Origin: Aulostomus chinensis
Taxonomy: Eukaryota > Chordata > Actinopteri > Syngnathiformes > Aulostomidae
Direction of reading: 5' to 3'
NCBI GenBank assembly: GCA_037954235.1
Contig: JBBMOA010000004.1
Location: forward strand, 11,737,601-11,801,600
Length of the DNA: 64,000 bases
Below the pieces are notes generated by a model. It was not told the origin of the DNA. It did no database searches and worked only from the letters and a program-made list of their open reading frames with translations. Each line of letters starts with the position of its first letter. Within the stretch, counting starts at the first letter, position 1. Positions 47,802 to 60,906 of this stretch are shown here, piece by piece. The position numbers and the translations under genes are program-made.

Positions 47802-49255
47802 TTGGATCCACTTCTGGGTTGAAAAAACCTAAATTTAAAACAGGAAAGAGGACGGACCTCCTCCAGGTCGCCCCGCCAAGTTTGGAGAGAATCGAAAACA
47901 CCACCTTCTTGGCGGCAGCGCTAGTTCATCAAGAACATGCAGGTCACATGACTGGGTCACTTTCGGTGACTCGTCGTGTCTTGTTCAGGTGGACGTTTGG
48001 TCCCCTGCATGTCTTCTCGGTGATTCCAGAAATCAGAAAATGCTAGCCGCGTTTTTTTTGTAGTTCTTTTTTTTTTTAAAGCTTGAAGCTAACACAGGTG
48101 CAGCTGCTAGCAAAACCGTCAGAAACTCTCAGAAGCATCATCCAGTATCACCCAAGTCTCATTACCCGGCTGTGTGCTTGAAGATCTTAAAAATAATAAT
48201 AAAAAAAACAACACTTTTTGATTTAAAACGAAAAGAAAAGGAACGGTTCCATTTGGCGCAAATGTGAATGAGCTGAACCACTTGCTCAGGCTCCTCCTCC
48301 TCCGGTGGAAAAAGTCTAGCTTCCTAGTTTGCTCGTTACTTTACAAACGCCGAAAACAAACAACCGGCGAAAGAAGATTTGAATTACGCGCTTAAAATCG
48401 AGTACATGGGACATTTTGGACAGTTGTGCTGATAATCAGCAATTAGCTTTGAGCTAAAAGCGTTGTTTGTTTTTTTTTAATCTGGATTCAGCCGGAAAAC
48501 GTGAGGACTCTTGGAAGTCACTGAAAGGAAACTTGTACCTGTTGAGTGAAATATTGCTTCAAGAAATCAGGGTAAAACTGATAAGTGACATGGAGCTTCA
48601 CTGGCGGACCAACTGTACCTGCGGGATTTGATTCTGACGAAGATTCGTACAAACAGCCGGAGGACGGAGTGAAAATATGAATGTTCCAGCATGAAGGATG
48701 CTGGGAGAGAGACACACCGCTGCTTTCATTTCTGCTTCGGTGGTTTTACTGCATATGTAACCGAAGACGCTTCGCTCAGTATTGATAAACAGTGGATATC
48801 CGACTGTACAGCACAGACACTTCACTTCCCTTGAAAATGATTCATTCAATTTCCTTCACACCGAGCGGCTAAGGGACCCAACAGCGTCGGAATGGAGGTT
48901 GTTTGGGGGAAAGTGCGGTTGCTCTGAAGCCGGAATAAAACCAGTTAAATAATCCCGAACCTGTGACGCCTCACGACACCGGCGGACTTGCCGCGTTGAT
49001 GAATCCGGCGTCTGGAATGTTTTCAAAGGGTGTCCGGTGACAGTGGCACACATTTGCAGCTCTGCTTGACACAGTTTCCATCAGGATTATTGATCGCTCC
49101 ATAGAAACACCCCGCGGCTTCATGGCTACATATGAAGACCACATAGGCGCCGACGTTCTACTTTAAAACAGTTCTGACTTCCATTTCGAAGGAGATGCTA
49201 TGAATGAGTAACGCGGCACGGCGGGGACTTATTGTCCACGTCTTTACCGCTGCAG

Positions 49256-49378
49256 ACCTGGACTCCATCGCCGTTCAGCTGAGCTTTGACACTTGGCCGT
49301 TCTCGGGGGAATCAGAGTCCTCGGCTCAGAGACTCCTCGCCTCGACTCTGCGGGTCCAGAACCTTTCTGTGCCGCCAG
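49256..49378 (+). CDS. Weak candidate coding exon
   Basis: A pyrimidine-rich tract ending in GCTGCAG precedes 123 open bases, and CCAG-GTTCAG, a mediocre donor, follows. Phase is 1/1, adding 41 codons, of which about 73% end in G or C. The peptide runs LDSIAVQLSFDTWPFSG, then ESESSAQRLLAST, then LRVQNLSVPP, with the beta-strand-like pattern of an extracellular module. The frame stays open on both sides (49204-49464). Two other plus frames are also open here, which lowers the weight. I cannot name a family. Confidence 0.25.
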
Positions 49379-49956
49379 GTTCAGGTCGATGGATGGCAGC
49401 AGACACGACCATCTCCATGGTCACGTGTCGCAGCATCCATGCGGGGACTCCCCTCCCCCCCGGTTGACCAGACGTACTCAAAAGAAGCGAGTGACCTATG
49501 AGCAGGGGCCAGGGGCTCTGACACCCGCAGCACCCGGCACGTCGGCCGCACCAGCAAACATGCTAATAGGAGTGGACGTAAAGATCTTCGATCGCTTTTG
49601 GTTCTCGGCTTTGTTGCTGAAAAACACGTTTTTTACAGTTTCAAACCAGAAGCTTCTTTCTCTCGTGTGCTGTATTCCCTGTGTGACTGAGTATTCGGAG
49701 GCTTCGGATGGATGAACTCGCTCTGCTAACACTGCTTTATGAGAATCTGCCTTCAGCCAGCAATGTGTTAGACTGTAAGCCAAATTTTGAATGCGTTATT
49801 ATTCATTACCACAGACACCAAGGAGGACACCGCAGTTGGAGGTTGTGCTGGTATTTCAGACCCGGAGTGACGGCGAGGGATAGCGTCTCTGTCCTAGCAT
49901 CGATGGCGTCACTGTGGCAGGTACGACAAAGAGAGGCTGATACCAGTTGTGTTTGT

Positions 49957-49978
49957 GGGGGGGGGGGGGGGGGGGGGG
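49957..49978 (+). repeat. Poly-G run, 22 bases
   Basis: Longest G homopolymer in the window. Its length in any assembly should be treated as approximate. Confidence 0.9.
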
Positions 49979-50149
49979 TCGCAGCTGGCTACATTTCAGC
50001 TGCGAGCAGCAGTTGGCACATTTTGCACTTGTGAAATATAATCATTCTATTTGCAGAGCAATAATGAACATCTGCCTCAATTGCGAGCGACACCTTGGAG
50101 AGCAACAATGAACAGAAACCGAAACCAATACCAGATGAGACTCCAGGTC

Positions 50150-50199
50150 GGGGGGGGGGGGGGAGAAGAAGAAGAAGAAGAAGAAGAAGAAGAAAAAAG
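50150..50199 (+). repeat. Poly-G plus GAA array
   Basis: Fourteen G, then about eleven GAA units ending in A6GG. The plus strand is all purine for about 50 bases. GAA arrays of this type can form triplex DNA. Confidence 0.9.
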
Positions 50200-52841
50200 G
50201 TCAAATCCTACAAATGTCTATTGATTTTTGTTTATGAGTAGAAAAAGGAGTTTCCTGATGAGCAGCTGACGTTCTGATTTACATCAGCAGCAGCAGCCGC
50301 CGCCGGTCGCGACGCCCGCCACCTCTGCCGCGATGTTGCCATTTACGTGTCCGATCAAAGACTGGACAGCTTCCTCTGAAAGTCTTTATCTTCCACCTCT
50401 GACCTGAGTTCCTTCCTGTCCAAACCGCTGAGAGGGCGTCGAAACGGCCGGGTGATTTTGATGCGCTCACACGGAGGAGAATTTATGCAGAGTAAATACG
50501 CGAGGCGCTGAGGTCAGATGCAGACTGATAGCTTCTGCTCCAGGGACAGTGCCACATACGTGAGATTTACGCCTCCTTTCCACATGCACACGTCTGCAGT
50601 CTGTAATTCAGGTGGCAGAAACGCCTGCTGAGGAGCCCGGGGTGAGAGGCTAATTTGTTTTTCCCCCCGACTCCTGGGATGTGGAACATGTGGACGAGAA
50701 CACTTGAGGGATCAAAAGCCGCTTATTTAGCGCTCGTAGCCTGTTAGCTTGTTTGTACCAGCTATGATTTACGTGGAACTACTGCAAAGGCTGATGTTGC
50801 CAGAAATCACTGAGGTTTACATCTTACTAAAGCATAAAGAACCCTCCGCCAATCCGTCCAGACTCCAGCTAACGAGTTCCTCCAATTAGCACGCAGTCAG
50901 CGAGTCAGTCCATACGACACGCGGATCATCCAGTGAAAAGCCTGGACATCTCTGTGCGTCAGAGACGTACACATGCGACGAACGACAGCCGCGGAAGACC
51001 AAGTGGACAGAGAGGAACTGCTACTTTGAAACCATCCATGTTTCCAGTCCTCCTCGCTCTCCATTGATGTTTGGGATTTCTTGAACACCTCCAGAGCCAC
51101 TCAGAGGTTATTAGGCAGGACACGTTGGCCGAGGCGCAGTTTGGCAACACCTCTATTTAACTGCTCTGGTTTCAGGCTGCTTAGTTTTCTGCCTTGAGTT
51201 GTTAAAACCATCCAGTCACAGATGTCGCCTCAGAGGACGAAAGCCACTCGTGTGTTGATAAATCCTCCGCCACCACGCTAAGTTGCTACGACCGACATCC
51301 GTTTCCCCCGGCGACGACTCCTCACTCTGCCACTGACTTCTCAGTCTAATTGTGTTTCTTTTCCAATTTTTAAGTTTAATCCGGCGCGCCGATCCTCGGC
51401 GGCGGATCCGTATCCGGGAAGATTCCCCTCTAAATAACCTCTGAAGGTCCAGGTTTGGTCAAAGACCATAAACGCTCCCTCGCACCAGGAAATTAAAAGC
51501 ACGGCGGGATTCTAACCTTGGAGTTTGATTAAAGTTTTCCAACAACACTGGGGAATTTCTAAACTTTTCATCTGAAAATTGAGTCCAGTCCCCCAAAGCC
51601 AGAACCAAATTAGGCCGCACAAATGATTTGGCAGGTACTGATGCGTGTTATTACATTACAGGACAAGGACAATCACCAATCCTCCATTAATTCAAGTGCT
51701 ATTTTAAATATTTAGTTGGCTCTCCGTAGAAGTCAAATGTGGTTTGCAGCTGTTGTGGTTGGAGAAACATACGGACGGATGACAAATGAGAGTGAACAAC
51801 AACAGCAACAGAATGTGTTAGCGAGGCTTCAACTCTTCAGACTGGTCTTGTCCATCGGAAGGACCAACACAACTGGACCCAGAGGTCACGTGATCCACGT
51901 CGCGTGTTTCTGATCGCTAAAGTAAAATGTAAAGTAGGGAGGCGGGATTTGGGGTAACCGGACAACATTTAGAAATATCTGCACAAAAATGAGATCTTAC
52001 CACCTTCAGATTTTTACATACGGAAAAAACATCTTTAAAAACAGGAATTAAAAAAAAAAAACAACTTTGTGAAACATTCACAGAAAGGCAATGAATCACA
52101 TTCAACTGCCGTTTCCTCACAAGACTCCAGCAGACATGAATATCAGCCACCGGATGGAGTTTTACACGCGACGCTAGCGGAACCGTGATGAGGTTGTTTT
52201 ACAAGGAGCGAGTCATTAATTATCAGACTGTAGATCCTGGATCCTGACGACTACAATTTAGTTAAGATTGTGTTCTAAAAAAAAAAAAAAAAAACGCAAT
52301 TAAAAGCATCATCGACCTAACAGAGGAGAGACGCTCTGCCGTCTGCTAATTTCTGTATTGACTTGTTGTCGCCCGCGTGGGGGAGGACGGAGCGCGTCCC
52401 AGCTTCATGATTAATCGAGGAACTGAAGCGGCGAGCGATGCTTTTAAGTTGATGTTAAGGGTCTTCTACTGTAGGTGGAGGATCAATAGGAATGTTTCAT
52501 CTCAGAGCTCTCACAAGTTCCAACAATCCGTTTAGCCGCCTGATTCACAAGAGCTGCCGGCACGCCGCTTTGCGTTTTACAGTAAAAACCCTGGGATGTC
52601 TTATATAATGCTGAGTGAGCTGCCAGGTGAATTAGAGGCCGGCGCTTGACGGGAGGAAATGTTTATAGTCAGAGGAGCTTTACACCCAGACAGAAAACCC
52701 CCCTGTCGGCCCACGGAGGGAGAGAAGCGGCGAGGGAAGGAGACTGAAGCGTCCTCATCAGCAGATCTGGAGCGCTGCCACAGTCGGGCTGGGTCACAAC
52801 TCAGAGGGAGCCGACATTAATCAGAGACAACCTCCCCCCCT

Positions 52842-52859
52842 GCCGCCGCCGCCGCCGCC
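52842..52859 (+). repeat. GCC trinucleotide run
   Basis: Six GCC units in a CpG-rich setting. Confidence 0.8.
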
Positions 52860-53870
52860 TTCTACCGAGGCCCCCAGAGAAGATTGTTTGTGTGCATGAA
52901 AAAAAGACATGCATCAAGATTGGCGTTGCTGGAGCTCCGTGGGATGCGGATTGATCCAATACTTCAGCCCGTGTTTCCCCAGCTGGGATGGTCGATAGCG
53001 GCGGCGGGGGGAGTCCATCCACGACACGGCGCTTCATTTACACGCAAAATACGACTCTTTCCTGCACAGCTGCAAGAAACTAATCAGTGCCAAAGAAACA
53101 CCTGGCTGCTAACTTCTCTTTTGTATGCGGTTTTATCAGCTGCGACGTCTTCATATCCTCCCACGCCACAGCTGGGGTTTCACATCAAGACTGAACTGAC
53201 GCGCACAAACACGCGCCTTCGTGGGAGGTCAGACGCACTCCTCCTCACGATAGTGACAAATCAGCGGGACCTTCCACATTCAGGTGGTCCGTCGCCCACA
53301 CCGTCACTCAGTGGATGTGCTGATCAGAGACCAGATAAAAACTAAATGTAGTCGGACCGCCATGACCCGCAGAAGGAAAACTAATTTCATTTTCATTTCA
53401 GCCGCCATTATCACAGGAGCGAATCCCTCTTAAGAGTGCTTGAAGTGACGCTTCCAGCCTAGTTTACAGATTTATGCTCATATTGGATGATTTCACAGTT
53501 TGCAATTTATGTCCAGCGTTCACACTCAGTGCCAGTGGAGGAACATTTCATGAAGCACGTAGGAAGTCTGGAGTGTGACGGGGGACAGCTCAACATGGAA
53601 TGGGCGGATTGGCACATAATTTGGTACGCACAGGAATTGTTCCCAGATCATAAATCCAGATAACTTCGGTGGTACTCTGACCTTTGACCCTGACAAATGT
53701 AAACCAGAGGGGTTTTGCGTAAAGGTTCTGCAGTACTGAACGGATGGGAGTGACGACACTCCGCGGGCGTCGTATTTTCACCAAACTTTTCCCGTCTGTC
53801 TGTAGAGATGTTTTAGGTTTCGGTGAAAACTGTAATAGCAATGTAAATGACAAAAATATTTCAAACAATG

Positions 53871-53871
<1 letters not shown>

Positions 53872-53901
<30 letters not shown>
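53872..53901 (+). repeat. CA microsatellite
   Basis: Fifteen CA units, then AAGTTTTTTT. Confidence 0.92.
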
Positions 53902-53902
<1 letters not shown>

Positions 53903-54301
53903 GTTTTTTTCGTCCATTTTGCAAGATAAGATGGAGAGTTGTGAGGTGAGAGTGGCTGACGGCACATCCAGAGTTGGAAAAGGTGATAATTTCATGCTCG
54001 GAGCAACAAATTTCACTTTTCACACCTATTTTTTTGTTTGTTTGTTTGTTTTTGCCAAAAACGTGGGCAAATGTGTCATATTTCACACAATGTGACTCAC
54101 GAAACAAAGTTTCACACATTTTGCTTCATAACCTTCCAAGGGACGGAAGTGACCTCCAGCTGCTCCACAGACTCCAGTGTTGATTGGACCGAGCTGTCCG
54201 GGAGAGAAAAACCAAGGAAATCAAACTTCAGAAACTTGCTGACGCCAGCAGCAACTCCTTTGTACGCAGCATCAGAGTCCTCTTCTCATGCAGTGTAGAA
54301 C

Positions 54302-54372
54302 ATGAGTGATGGCAGTTCGTCCATGAGTGACGTGCCACAGTTCAAGAGGCGTCTCTCTGAATTCCTACCCAG
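54302..54372 (+). CDS. Candidate first coding exon with consensus donor
   Basis: A CT-rich tract ends in ATGCAG at 54293. Eight bases later ATG opens a frame that reads MSDGSSSMSDVP then QFKRRLSEFLP and stops at a textbook donor, CCCAG-GTAAGA, after 71 coding bases (phase 2). A stop lies in frame two codons before the ATG, so this is the first possible start, and the other two frames are closed between the acceptor and the ATG region. The start context AGAACATGA has A at -3. The peptide has an acidic/Ser head and a basic amphipathic stretch, with no signal peptide. It is too short to assign, and the following exon would lie downstream, perhaps beyond the window. A chance match of splice sites in 64 kb cannot be excluded. 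Confidence 0.35.
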
Positions 54373-55765
54373 GTAAGAACTAAGCAGTTAGCGTCCTTAT
54401 AGCAGCATCTGGCTGCAGTTGAGCCCTCCCTGACAGCTAGCAGGTGCTTCTATTCGGGGTTTGACTGAACTGCTGCAGTGTGAGGCGTGAGGTACGCGCT
54501 TTAGTTTCTCTGCAGACTTTTCATCAAGCTCTTAATTTGATTTGTTTAACACTTAAGTAAACAACCAGGTTGCTACGAAACTGCTGACACCCCAATTAGC
54601 TGCAGGTGCCTTCATTAGCGAATGCTAATTAGCCCTAAGTCGCTAACTTAAGAGGGTACACATGTTGACTGGTGAATATCCTCGGTGTCAGCACGTTGGC
54701 GCTCCAGCACTACTGAAGCTCGCTTTTACTCACAATGAAATCAATGAAGCCTAAAAAAAAAAATAAGTCTTGATTTAAATTTTTTTTATTTTTATTTTTA
54801 CACGGCTAAATCACACGTTTTCATGCGCCTACCACCAGAAAAGAATCTTGACAGGGAGGCGATTGTAGCGCCAACGCTCTCTGAATCTCTCAGAACTCAT
54901 CGTCAAAGATCAACTTGGGTCACTCACTTCTTCTGGTTTCTAAATTACATTTTAGCTCAGTCAAAAGGTGAGAAAGCAAAAAGTCACCGCAGACGCACAC
55001 AAAAAAAGAACTTCCCCAGGCTTCATCAGGACAGAAAACCCCACTAAAGGGACGCAATATGCACCAAGCAATAAAACCTGTACCTGGAATAACTCTCCCA
55101 GCAAGTCAAACATTACCTGATCTACAGTGGACAAGGTTCAACAGATATAAGATATCAACCCAGAGCAAACGCATGCATCTGATAGTCGCTAATGACAGTC
55201 AGGAGGGAAGCTGAGCCTGTGCAGGTGGTTATTAACCAGGCTTAATTAAGACTCGCAGTGGCGGGTCGTGATAACAAACCCCCCAGGAACGAAAGTGGAA
55301 AGGTCTCGTGACGCGGCGCCTCACGATGACACCCTGCTGACTCTTCATTTTGCAGGTGAGAGTCTGAACGCGAGGAGTCGACGGATTCAAACTGGCTTCG
55401 TGCTTTAGACGTGGTGGCACCCAGAGACGCGCGGCAGCAGGTCCAGATAATCCACGGCCCAAATCTGCTGATCGGCAAACTGCATGAGCGCTGGAATGAG
55501 CGGTCGGTTTGTCAAGCAACGTTTGATTACTGCTGATCAGTTGGAGTCACTTGATGGTGAATTGTAGAAGGGGGTCACCTCAGCCTGAGTCGGCTAAAAA
55601 CTCTGCATTTTCACGCATCTTTCAAGCCCCCAAGAATACTTTGTTCTGTAACAATGAAGAAAAAAACCCACTGATACATGCATATGATTGCTGCCATCAA
55701 ATACTATAAAAATAAATACTGGCGATGGACCGAGACAAGCAGCATATCCACCCGCCTCCTCTGCC

Positions 55766-55865
55766 TGACTAAAGTGCTCCTAAGTCAGCCTGGTGCAGCG
55801 CAGCAGGGCCCCTGGAGAACCTCAGCACCCACCCGTCTGCTGCCTCTCATGGATTCTGCAGCTTC
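55766..55865 (+). repeat. Dispersed repeat, copy 2 of a pair
   Basis: The core at 55766-55801 agrees with 28892-28927 at 32 of 36 positions. Flanking similarity (GGGCCCCTGGAGAA, GCAGCTTCTTC) suggests a common unit of about 100 bases or more. Confidence 0.5.
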
Positions 55866-58800
55866 TTCTTTGTTGGTTTTGTGAACCTGCTGTGGAAGTG
55901 AAGTTCTGGCACGGGGGAGCACGGCGGCGGCCTCCACCGCACAACAGTCAACACGCTGACGAGCTCGTCGCACGGCAACAATTAGCCATGTGACAGCCCC
56001 ACCTAACCGGCATATTTAGACACATGAGCACGTCGCTAGTAGAAGTAGCTGGACTATCATCCCCCCTGTTGTGAGCTTGTTTTCAAATTAAAAGCTGCAA
56101 TTCTTTGACAGCCTTATTCTGAAAGATTCCGACAGGAAGTGAAGCGATTCTGTTTTACCGCTGTTATTCTAGCAGGGTTGTTATAGCATGGTTTCTTTCA
56201 GTTAGAATTCGCTGCCAAAGTTTCCAAACAACAAATTTCTTGTCCCACAACTAGCAGGATTTACTGCTTCCTCTCATTTATATTCGATTCCATTCACATA
56301 CCAGTTTGTCGAACAAAACAAGTAAATTAAATCCTCCACCTTCACTGTGCTGTCTGTTCAGTTTCACTTCTGTCTGCCATGAAGTGACTGGAGAGAATTA
56401 CACCGAAGACACAGGGCACGTCCAGACATCCACATGCTGCCCAGAGAGCAGCTAACATCTTCAGCGCCCGGCTCCACCCAGTAGCCACGTCTGTGGCGTC
56501 CCAGCGTCTGCAGCGCGTTCGGCGACATCTCAGAGTTCAGACAAAAAAAAAGAAAAAACCTTTTTTTCCCCCCCACAAACACGTCAGTCAAATTAAACAG
56601 CAAAGCTGAAGGATTTGCAGCGTCTCAGCTTTTTGAAAAGTTAGCCGCGTAGCACCAATTTGCAAGCACGCTAAAGCTAATTGAGGAAATAGAGAATGTT
56701 CTGGCGAGAAACCCACTGGCAATAAGACTCAATCTACAAAACAAAACCAGGGCAGATTAAACAGCAAGGACTGATGTGTGCAGCCTGGCTAACAGTTCTG
56801 GTATCTCTGCACACGACCAGGATATTTAATCGACGCCGCTAATTACCAAACTCTGCTGCTCCTAGCAGCCTGATTTAAGACACAATAATCTCATTGAGAG
56901 GCTTTTTTTCTCTTCAGCTGCGCCATAAATGTGCAGAGGGCTCCAAACGCAGGCAGCTGTAATTGTTTTTGACAACTTTCTTCTGTCTTACAGCCAAAAA
57001 AAGAAGATGCTGAAGAGATGAAAATGCAGAGGAAGACGCCCGTCACCCGGGCTGCACTCGGGGGGTAAACGCAGCCAGAGCCGAGTCATGGCAGATGTTT
57101 TGCCGTTATTCCTGGTTCATGCTCTTCATTCAGGGACTGGAGCAGGAGATTTCCATCTGCTGTTGCACGTTAGAGGTGAACAGTGGAGAACGCCGTGACA
57201 TTAACCACCAAAGTGTGTCTAAGTTGTTGCAGAGCAACAGAGAAACACACATTCCCTCTCTCTATCGTTTTCTTTTTAGGAGACACAAGAAAGAAATGTG
57301 TCTCCTGCATCTCCCTGAGTGGCGTATGAGCGAACCCCCCCAAAACAGCAGCAGCAGGATTAGATGGCGGTGTTGCCATGCAAGGACGGAGCAGGAAATG
57401 CGCGTGTTGCGGGCTGCTGGGAGATTAAGGGAGTGAGACAGCTCACAACCATAACCAGGCAGGATGGAGGGAGCTGGAGGCCCCCGCCGAAGCCCAGGGA
57501 TGCCCCCTTAAAGCCGGACTGTAATCCTGGCTGCCAGGTGCCACCGATGCCACAGCAGCTCAGGATTATGCAGCGGCGGCTCCTCTACAGAGGTGCTGCA
57601 TGGTTGGTATCATTAGAAAATAGCACGACCAGACCAGAGTGAGGGTGGTGAGCACACTTGTCCAAGTGGCGCAGTCTTTTGTTAGTACTTGAATCCTGAT
57701 TTAGCCGGTGGAAGGACTTAACTGCAGGAAAAATTACTCCATACTTGAGCGATGGATTTCTCCCAGAATCTTGAAAAAGCCTCAAAAGATGTGATCTCTC
57801 GCTTTTCACGAGACGTTGTTTCTCTGAATTTTCAGCGTCACTGAATTCCATTTTCTCTCCACAGGCGTCGGATATGAGGAGACTGCGGTCGCAGCATTCG
57901 TTCAAAGCAACAATGGCGGTTTCTGCCGTAGCATCGGTTATGGTAGAAGTGGATGGTATTTCTGCTTTGAAGGAAAAGCAAAGACCATCTTTTATGTCCC
58001 ATTGTCCATCCGATAAGTGGAGGTCAGCCTGTGAGTGACAGACGGTTCCGTCCAGTCACCTGACATGCGTGTCCCCTCCCAAACGTCTCCACTGCTGCTT
58101 TAAAATTGCAATTTGCACATTAAAAATCCTGCAGACCGAAGACCGCCGTCATCTGCGGAGACTTAATGAATGACGTTAGGAAAGCATGACGACTTAAGAA
58201 ACCGGCCTGTTATTCTTTCACAATTTGATTGAAAAGCAAAACTTAGTGACTTTAATAGAAATTCTGGGGTCGAACATGAAACGTTTACACGCGTGCTACA
58301 TCCAGCTGACGCTGATGATTGAGTTTCACATGCTTGGCAGACGACCCGACCGCATGTGAAAGCCGAGAGCCTCCGTCGTGTTATTCTATTCTCTAATTGC
58401 AGCTCTGATCAAAAACTGAGACTTTTGTCAGCCCACGCCAGCTCTGTGGTTACGGTGAAGTCATTCAATTAGACAGCAGCTCATTTAAGAGCGCTGTCCC
58501 TCAGCGGCGTGCAAAACTGCACCTTTGTGAGTGGAAGAAGACCCTCTTCTAAAACGAGCCATGAGAGCAGCTGGCGTGTCGGCGGCAGGTTCAAAGATGG
58601 TGTTTCTGAGGGTAAAGTTGTGACGGTACAGTGAGATCAATGCGTGCTTGCCTGCAGGCAGCGGCCACTCCAGCAGGGTGGGCCCAATGATTTTTGCCAT
58701 CACAACCCTGATGGGATCAATGGCTGCTCCTCGGGCCTCGCTCATCAACGCTGCGGCTCCTGAGATTGTTTTTCACTCCTGATTATCAGGCAGCTGCAGC

Positions 58801-59241
58801 GACTCCAGCGAGGTTGAGTTCAGGTTAATTGGAGACTTGAGGGAAGAGACGATAGTGAATAACTGATTATTTACGATGTCCTGATTTCTGATAGCGCAGG
58901 GGAACGGGAATCTGCGGAGGTTGAGGTTGTGAATGCGCAGCAGGTGTGCAGCGAAACTCGTCATCACAACTGTCTAAGAACGAGCAGAGGCGGCTGGTGG
59001 GTTACAATTACTCAGTTGTACTTGATTTTTTTATGAGTTTTGCAGTTGTTTGAGAGGGTATTTGAGATCCAGTTTGAATACTTGTACTTCAGTACATCGG
59101 GCTGCTCCACGCATCTCTGTAGGTAAGTAACATTCATCTGACCTCACGTGCACAGCAGCCGTTGTCCGACTGTGACACCAGCAGATGAAATACAGCAGCC
59201 TGCAAGCTAATCAACGCATGGCGGATAGGATGAAGAATGTG

Positions 59242-59310
59242 CCCCCCCCCCATAAGAAAATGTGTGAAGGGCAGCACACACGCGCACACACACACGCGCA
59301 CACACACAGG
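59242..59310 (+). repeat. Poly-C and imperfect CA tract
   Basis: Ten C at 59242, then from 59275 CA units broken by CGCG. Confidence 0.8.
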
Positions 59311-59644
59311 ACCAGGTTTTGATCCATGATGACCACTGGTTCTGCCCCCAGTTGTGTAGCTAACAAAACCGAGTACAGACACAGAAACTACATCCCAAAA
59401 TACTGTTTTCCTCCTTTAACTGCACTCCTACCCACTATCACGACAGTTAAAACCTCCTCTTCATCCTCGTACCCGTTGAACTCAACACACCCATGTACTA
59501 ATACGTAAGAACTTGTACTTCTGGAGGCCTGTCGTGAAGCTAACGCGACATGAACGCCTCCGTCGTGGCCGCGTCTCAGTGACCTCAGACCAACATCCAC
59601 GAGTCCCCGTGGACGTTTGGCCAAATTTGAGAAACCTCCTCCCT

Positions 59645-59659
59645 CCCCCCCCCCCCCCA
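59645..59659 (+). repeat. Poly-C run
   Basis: Fifteen C, preceded by CCCT. Confidence 0.85.
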
Positions 59660-60858
59660 TGTGTTCCTGAGATAAAAGATTAAAGAGATTAAAGATTAAA
59701 GGGTGTTACAGGCAGACAGACAAACAGAAAACACAAAGCCTTCATCAGCTGTCACGGGTGCCGAGGCAACAGAGGTGTTACCGCCAACAGATGTTGCAGG
59801 GATATCGCCTTGAATTATAGTCTGCGTCTATTGTTTCGAATCAATAAAAACATTGCGATGCGCTGACTGAAGAAAACAACATAATCTGCATCTCATCATA
59901 TTCCTCCCAACCCAGATTTATGCCTTTATTTGCTGGAGATGCAGCTGGCAGGCAGGACGTCCCCGAGGCAACCACACAAACCATGACACACACCATGAAC
60001 TGGATCTGGGGCTGCATGTGGTTGGAGGCTAACCACGCTTTTACACCAGATAAAAAAAAAAAGAAAGAAAAAAAAGTCACTCCATTCACCCGGATCTATC
60101 GAAGACGATTCAGAGCTCAGCGAGAGACTAAATCTGGCCGTCTGACATTCAATATCAAATCACTCCAATGCTTTTATTGTCACTGCAAAGCTGCACAAAG
60201 AAATCTGGCGTCTCTGGAGGTGCAGAGACAAACGTCACAGACAAGCAGACACATGGAAATCTATATAAAGCATAAAAAACAGTAAATAGGTATTAGAGAA
60301 GAAGAACACATCAAAACAGGCGGAGCAGATTACGGTTGCACCAAGACGTACAACACTGATACCAGCATATCGGCGACTGTTGACCTGATCATCACCAATA
60401 ATGACAGAGGTGTAATTGAAGGCTCCGTCGAGATGGAACAGCCGCTTATCCAGTGGTTTATTACTGCCTCTTTAGCTTGTGAGGATCAACTGAAAAACAC
60501 CAACTAGTGAAAAAATGTGCCACTGTGTTGTGATGGGGGAACACCCCCCCCCCCAACACACACGCACACTAATAGACCCGTATATTAGAGGAGCTAGAAC
60601 GAGGAGAGCCAGAGCAAACACCTGGTCACACCAGGCTAAACAACAGCAGCTCAGACAGGCGGTGGGAGGATTCCAGCACCGGCTCCGTCCTTCTGTTCTC
60701 CTCCTCAAATCGATACCAGAGCTTAACAGCGCATATTTCAAAATCCAGTGAAATGAAGACCTTCGGCTCAGATGTGTTTGAGCAGCCTCAGCTCTGGTGT
60801 GTAACCCCTCATCCCCAGAGGAATCACTGCTGCTGCCTCTCCAAATCCAGACAAGCTA

Positions 60859-60906
60859 CCCCCCCCCCCCCCCCCCACCACCACCACCACCACCACCACC
60901 ACCACC
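60859..60906 (+). repeat. Poly-C plus CCA array
   Basis: Eighteen C, then ten ACC units. One frame would give poly-His, which is why open frames appear here. Confidence 0.9.

Larger units (their letters stand above)
42704..49255. other. Non-coding stretch
   Basis: No gene is supported. It holds T runs near 43561 and 43651, the G-quadruplex tract, several microsatellites and a GGC run. A possible plus exon at 44532-44649 was judged too weak. 47400-47640 is balanced AT-rich unique DNA of conserved-element character. Confidence 0.5.
49379..54293. other. Non-coding stretch with simple repeats
   Basis: No gene is supported. It contains two poly-G runs, a GAA array, a GCC run near 52842, A runs near 52047 and 52277, and a CA array near 53872. 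A 153-codon open frame at 52884-53345 has no codon bias. Confidence 0.5.

Noticed and set aside
52884..53345. 153-codon plus-strand open frame
   Set aside because: No codon bias, no domain, no supporting splice sites.
58600..58745. Minus-strand frame reading KIIGPTLLEWPLPAGKHALI
   Set aside because: About 69% G/C in third positions is suggestive, but the acceptor is AA-rich and no donor with GT fits the frame.
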